The notes under the pieces were generated by a model. The model made no database searches and was not told the DNA's origin. It worked only from the letters and a program-made list of their open reading frames with translations. DNA of 7,884 nucleotides from Mariprofundaceae bacterium (lineage in GTDB: Bacteria > Pseudomonadota > Zetaproteobacteria > Mariprofundales > Mariprofundaceae), in NCBI GenBank assembly GCA_030950975.1, contig JAUZQL010000129.1, forward strand, positions 1 to 7,884, in the 5' to 3' direction. The position numbers and the translations under genes were made by a program. This document shows positions 5,591-7,884 of the stretch, piece by piece; the first letter of the stretch is position 1, and every line of letters starts with the position of its first letter.

Positions 5591-7195
5591 CTAAAGATCA
5601 TGCCCTGCATACGAGCAGTTAAATGATTTATTCACCAAAGGAAAATCGGGAACAGGTACAGTGCGCACTGCCAATTCCAAGCCTAACCAGTTGATTGCCG
5701 ATGGATCTCGTACTGAATAACATTCAATGATTCCGTTCTCGCCAAAATGCACCCATGTTACAATTTCACCACGCCAGCTTTCGATGGCTGCGAAACCAGA
5801 AACACCTGTTTCGGGCAGATTCCAAGGTGTTTGAATATCACCTTCGGGTAAGCTTTCTAAGCATTGAATGACCATGCGTGCTGCATTGGCAATTTCTTCA
5901 AAACGAACCCAAACACGAGTCGAAACACCACCAAGTTTTCCTTCTGGAATAGCTACTTCCAAGTCGTCATAAGGCGCATAAGCTTCTTCAATACGTTCAT
6001 CAGGAGAATGCCCCGATGCACGCCCAACATAACCCAGTAAACCAATATCTTTGGCTTCATCAGTAGTGACAATACCCGCACCAATCACACGTTCTTGAAT
6101 GGATGGTGTATCGGCATAAATGGCGCGCAAATGCTCGATTTCTGCGGCAATATCACGGGTTTGTTGAATCAATTTCTCACGCATTTTCAAGCTTAAATCA
6201 TGTGCCACACCACCCAATGTGATGTTATCCATCAGTAAACGATGGTCATATATTTCAGCATGTAAGCGAGCCATATCTTCACGTAGCCGAGCGCATTGCA
6301 TGTGCATAAACGCAAAACCTGCATCATTACAAATCGCCCCAATATCGCCGATATGGTTGGCGATACGTTCACGTTCACACAAAATACCACGAAGATAGCT
6401 AGCACGTTTGGGGAGTGTGATATTCGCAGCATATTCACAGGCTTGCGCAAAAGCCCAGCTATGCCCAACGGTGGAATCACCCGAAATACGACCTGCAAGT
6501 GTTAAGCCTTCATCGGCTGTTCGCCCTTGCATACGCTTTTCAATGCCCTTGTGAACATAACCCAAGCGTTCTTCCATATTTAAAATTTTCTCACCCACCG
6601 CAAGAAAACGAAAATGCCCCGGTTCAATAATCCCTGCATGCACAGGACCGACAGGAATCTCATACACCGATTCACTATCACAAGGCACATATTCATAATC
6701 CATATCAGCACGTTCAGGATCAGAAAGCATCGGGGTTTTGCCATCAAAATCATACAACAAGGGATGGGCATCTTCAGGCCAGTGTTCGTGTTTAATCCAT
6801 AAACGGGCATCTAAAATATTTCTCACTTGAATGCCAAACATATCTTGGATATGTCGTTCCATGCGATACGCCGAAATAAAATGTTGACTGATACTCAGTA
6901 TTTCAGGATTTTCGTGATGGATGGGTGTGCGTAAAAGTACATGACGGTGTTCTTCATGCGCCAGTGCCATATACGTATATAACTGTTTGGACGCATCTTC
7001 TTCAACGATTTCTACCGCCCAAATCGCAACCAGACGCATCGCCTGACGTTTGGCTTCTTCCGCCGCATGCGCCCAATCCAAGCGTCGAATTTCTAGGCAG
7101 GGCATGTGAGCTGGATGATGATCTTCAAGATAGCGCGAGTGAATGCCATGATCGCCCATACGTTCTGCAAACCATGTGTTGCTTAATTCAGTCAT
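5591..7195 (-). CDS. hyfG: Fused NuoC-NuoD/HyfG-like large subunit lacking the nickel-site cysteines
   Basis: The 534-residue protein has the HyfG/HycE layout: a NuoC-like 30 kDa domain (about 1-150, signature ERHIQDMFGI at 113-122) fused to a NuoD/[NiFe]-hydrogenase large-subunit domain (about 175-534). Family motifs include GPVHAGIIEPGHFRF (183-197) and HKGIEK (215-220). In true hydrogenases two motifs, RxCGxCxxxH and a C-terminal DPCxxC, bind nickel. Here the first is RISGDSTVGH (236-245), with Ser238 and Ser241 in place of both cysteines. The C-terminus reads FNCSYAGHDL (525-534), where Ser528 and Gly531 align with the other two. It therefore should not hold a [NiFe] centre or evolve hydrogen, and it fits the Ehr-type relatives of group 4 hydrogenases. 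The frame is open to an ATG at 7237, but ATG 7195 has a strong GAGGGGGG site and overlaps the upstream stop as ATGA, so I use it. The reaction is unknown. Confidence 0.93.
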   Translation of the reverse strand: MTELSNTWFAERMGDHGIHSRYLEDHHPAHMPCLEIRRLDWAHAAEEAKRQAMRLVAIWAVEIVEEDASKQLYTYMALAHEEHRHVLLRTPIHHENPEILSISQHFISAYRMERHIQDMFGIQVRNILDARLWIKHEHWPEDAHPLLYDFDGKTPMLSDPERADMDYEYVPCDSESVYEIPVGPVHAGIIEPGHFRFLAVGEKILNMEERLGYVHKGIEKRMQGRTADEGLTLAGRISGDSTVGHSWAFAQACEYAANITLPKRASYLRGILCERERIANHIGDIGAICNDAGFAFMHMQCARLREDMARLHAEIYDHRLLMDNITLGGVAHDLSLKMREKLIQQTRDIAAEIEHLRAIYADTPSIQERVIGAGIVTTDEAKDIGLLGYVGRASGHSPDERIEEAYAPYDDLEVAIPEGKLGGVSTRVWVRFEEIANAARMVIQCLESLPEGDIQTPWNLPETGVSGFAAIESWRGEIVTWVHFGENGIIECYSVRDPSAINWLGLELAVRTVPVPDFPLVNKSFNCSYAGHDL

Positions 7196-7884
7196 ACTGC
7201 CCCCCTCGTAATCAAGGCTGCGGCTTGATGATACCAATGTGATAAAAACTCTGGAATAGCGAGACCCAAAAGAAGCGCTAGACCAAAATGAATATAGATA
7301 GGCACCATATTGATATGAACCTTTTTCGCCTGTTTGGATGTGTCACCATAAACCATCGGTTGTACAAAACGGAACAAACCAGCCATCGCAATGAGTAAGC
7401 CCAACAACAGTAATACAGATAACCACGGATAGGCTTCAAGGGTGGCGGTAAATAGCAAAAATTCACTCATAAATACGCCAAAGGGTGGAAAGCCTGCAAT
7501 GGCTGCTGTACCAATCAATAGTCCCCATCCGACACCGGGGTGGTGAAAAATCAAACCGCGAATCTCTGCCATTTTTTGCGTTCCCATCATTTGTGCGGCA
7601 TGACCAACCGTGAAGAAAATACCTGATTTGACCAAGGAGTGAACAGTCATGTGCAAAAGCGCAGCAAAGGCAGCCAAAGGCGTTCCAATTCCAAAGGCAA
7701 GCGTCATCAGAGCCATGTGTTCAATGGATGAATAGGAAAACATGCGATTGATGTCGGTTTGTTTGTGCAAGGACATTGCGGCAACAAGCAAGGAAACCAT
7801 ACCAAAGCCCATCATAATATGACCTGCCATATCCGTGTTGGTTGAGCCATCGACAATCATTTTGAAACGCACCAAGGCATACAA
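7192..7884 (-). CDS. hyfF: HyfF/NuoL-like ion-translocating membrane subunit, C-terminal part
   Basis: These are the last 231 codons, including the stop (230 residues), of a protein of the MrpD/NuoL/HyfF antiporter-like family, usually near 480-500 residues in the Hyf branch. The frame is open through the window edge; the TTG there lies inside LYALVRFK, a stretch expected mid-protein, so it is not taken as a start. Hydrophobic helices occur at about 20-38, 57-75, 84-98, 118-132, 153-172 and 194-212. Conserved features are DINRMFSYSSIEHM (44-57), LLHMTVHSLVKSG (76-88) with His78, His82 and Lys86, and GFPPFGVFMSEFLLF (131-145) with Glu141. The polar residues inside helices are those expected on the proton path of this family. 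The next gene starts within its stop codon (ATGA). Linkage to NuoC/D- and NuoB-like genes points to HyfF rather than to DabB of the carbon-uptake complex or to an Mrp antiporter. Confidence 0.9.
   Translation of the reverse strand: MYALVRFKMIVDGSTNTDMAGHIMMGFGMVSLLVAAMSLHKQTDINRMFSYSSIEHMALMTLAFGIGTPLAAFAALLHMTVHSLVKSGIFFTVGHAAQMMGTQKMAEIRGLIFHHPGVGWGLLIGTAAIAGFPPFGVFMSEFLLFTATLEAYPWLSVLLLLGLLIAMAGLFRFVQPMVYGDTSKQAKKVHINMVPIYIHFGLALLLGLAIPEFLSHWYHQAAALITRGAV
7200..7207 (-). promoter_or_regulatory. Strong ribosome binding site setting the large-subunit start
   Basis: The minus strand reads GAGGGGGG here, with four bases between its last G and the ATG at 7195. It lies inside the last codons of the upstream membrane subunit gene. 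It decides for ATG 7195 over the upstream in-frame ATG at 7237, and together with the ATGA overlap it suggests translational coupling of the two subunits. Confidence 0.75.

Noticed and set aside
7196..7237. Longer large-subunit start at ATG 7237
   Set aside because: It would overlap the upstream gene by 46 bases, whereas ATG 7195 has a strong ribosome site and the usual ATGA coupling.
6925..7242. 105-codon plus-strand frame opposite the large-subunit gene
   Set aside because: It is the antisense shadow of a well-conserved coding region, with no recognisable domain or ribosome site.
5008..7884. Functional hydrogenase-4 or formate hydrogenlyase
   Set aside because: All four Ni-binding cysteines of the large subunit are absent, and no ferredoxin subunit or maturation protease gene lies in the window.
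5008..7884. Standard complex I (nuo) operon
   Set aside because: NuoC and NuoD are fused in HyfG fashion, the membrane subunit precedes the large subunit, NuoB comes last, and the quinone-binding His and Tyr appear to be missing.
7192..7884. DabB subunit of the DabA/DabB inorganic carbon pump
   Set aside because: DabB pairs with DabA, which is not seen; here the membrane protein is coupled to NuoC/D- and NuoB-like genes and its motifs are closer to HyfF.
1..7884. CRISPR array, tRNA/rRNA, transposon or phage remnants
   Set aside because: I saw no regularly spaced repeats, RNA gene signatures, transposase-like frames or terminal inverted repeats anywhere in the window.

Overview
The window comes from a Gram-negative, proteobacteria-like chromosome. 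The evidence is a type II secretion locus with an outer-membrane secretin. Base composition looks moderate, roughly 40-45% GC by eye. The species cannot be named from this sequence. The window is gene-dense, and no gap between genes exceeds 75 bases.

Positions 1-3662 (minus strand) hold the start of a type II secretion system (T2SS) operon in the order gspC, gspD, gspE. GspC is the inner-membrane clamp protein, GspD the outer-membrane secretin and GspE the cytoplasmic assembly ATPase. GspE is cut by the window edge just as its Walker A loop begins. gspD and gspE overlap as TGATG, so they are probably translationally coupled.

Positions 3663-3735 form a short divergent promoter region. From it a plus-strand gene (3736-4995) encodes a DUF2130-type protein: an N-terminal CxxC, a very long charged coiled coil, and a C-terminal domain whose Asp/Glu-x-Lys pattern resembles PD-(D/E)XK nucleases. 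It ends 12 bases from the convergent neighbour.

Positions 5008-7884 (minus strand) hold the 3' part of an operon related to hydrogenase-4, formate hydrogenlyase and complex I. In transcription order it contains a HyfF/NuoL-like ion-pump membrane subunit (5' end outside the window), a fused NuoC-NuoD/HyfG-like large subunit, and a NuoB/HyfI-like iron-sulfur small subunit. The small subunit keeps all its [4Fe-4S] cysteines. The large subunit has lost all four nickel-binding cysteines, and by eye it also lacks the His and Tyr that bind quinone in complex I. No HyfH/NuoI-like ferredoxin lies between the large and small subunits. This fits the poorly understood 'energy-converting hydrogenase-related' (Ehr) complexes. 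It is the most interesting item here: an apparently ion-translocating redox complex whose catalytic reaction is not evident from sequence.
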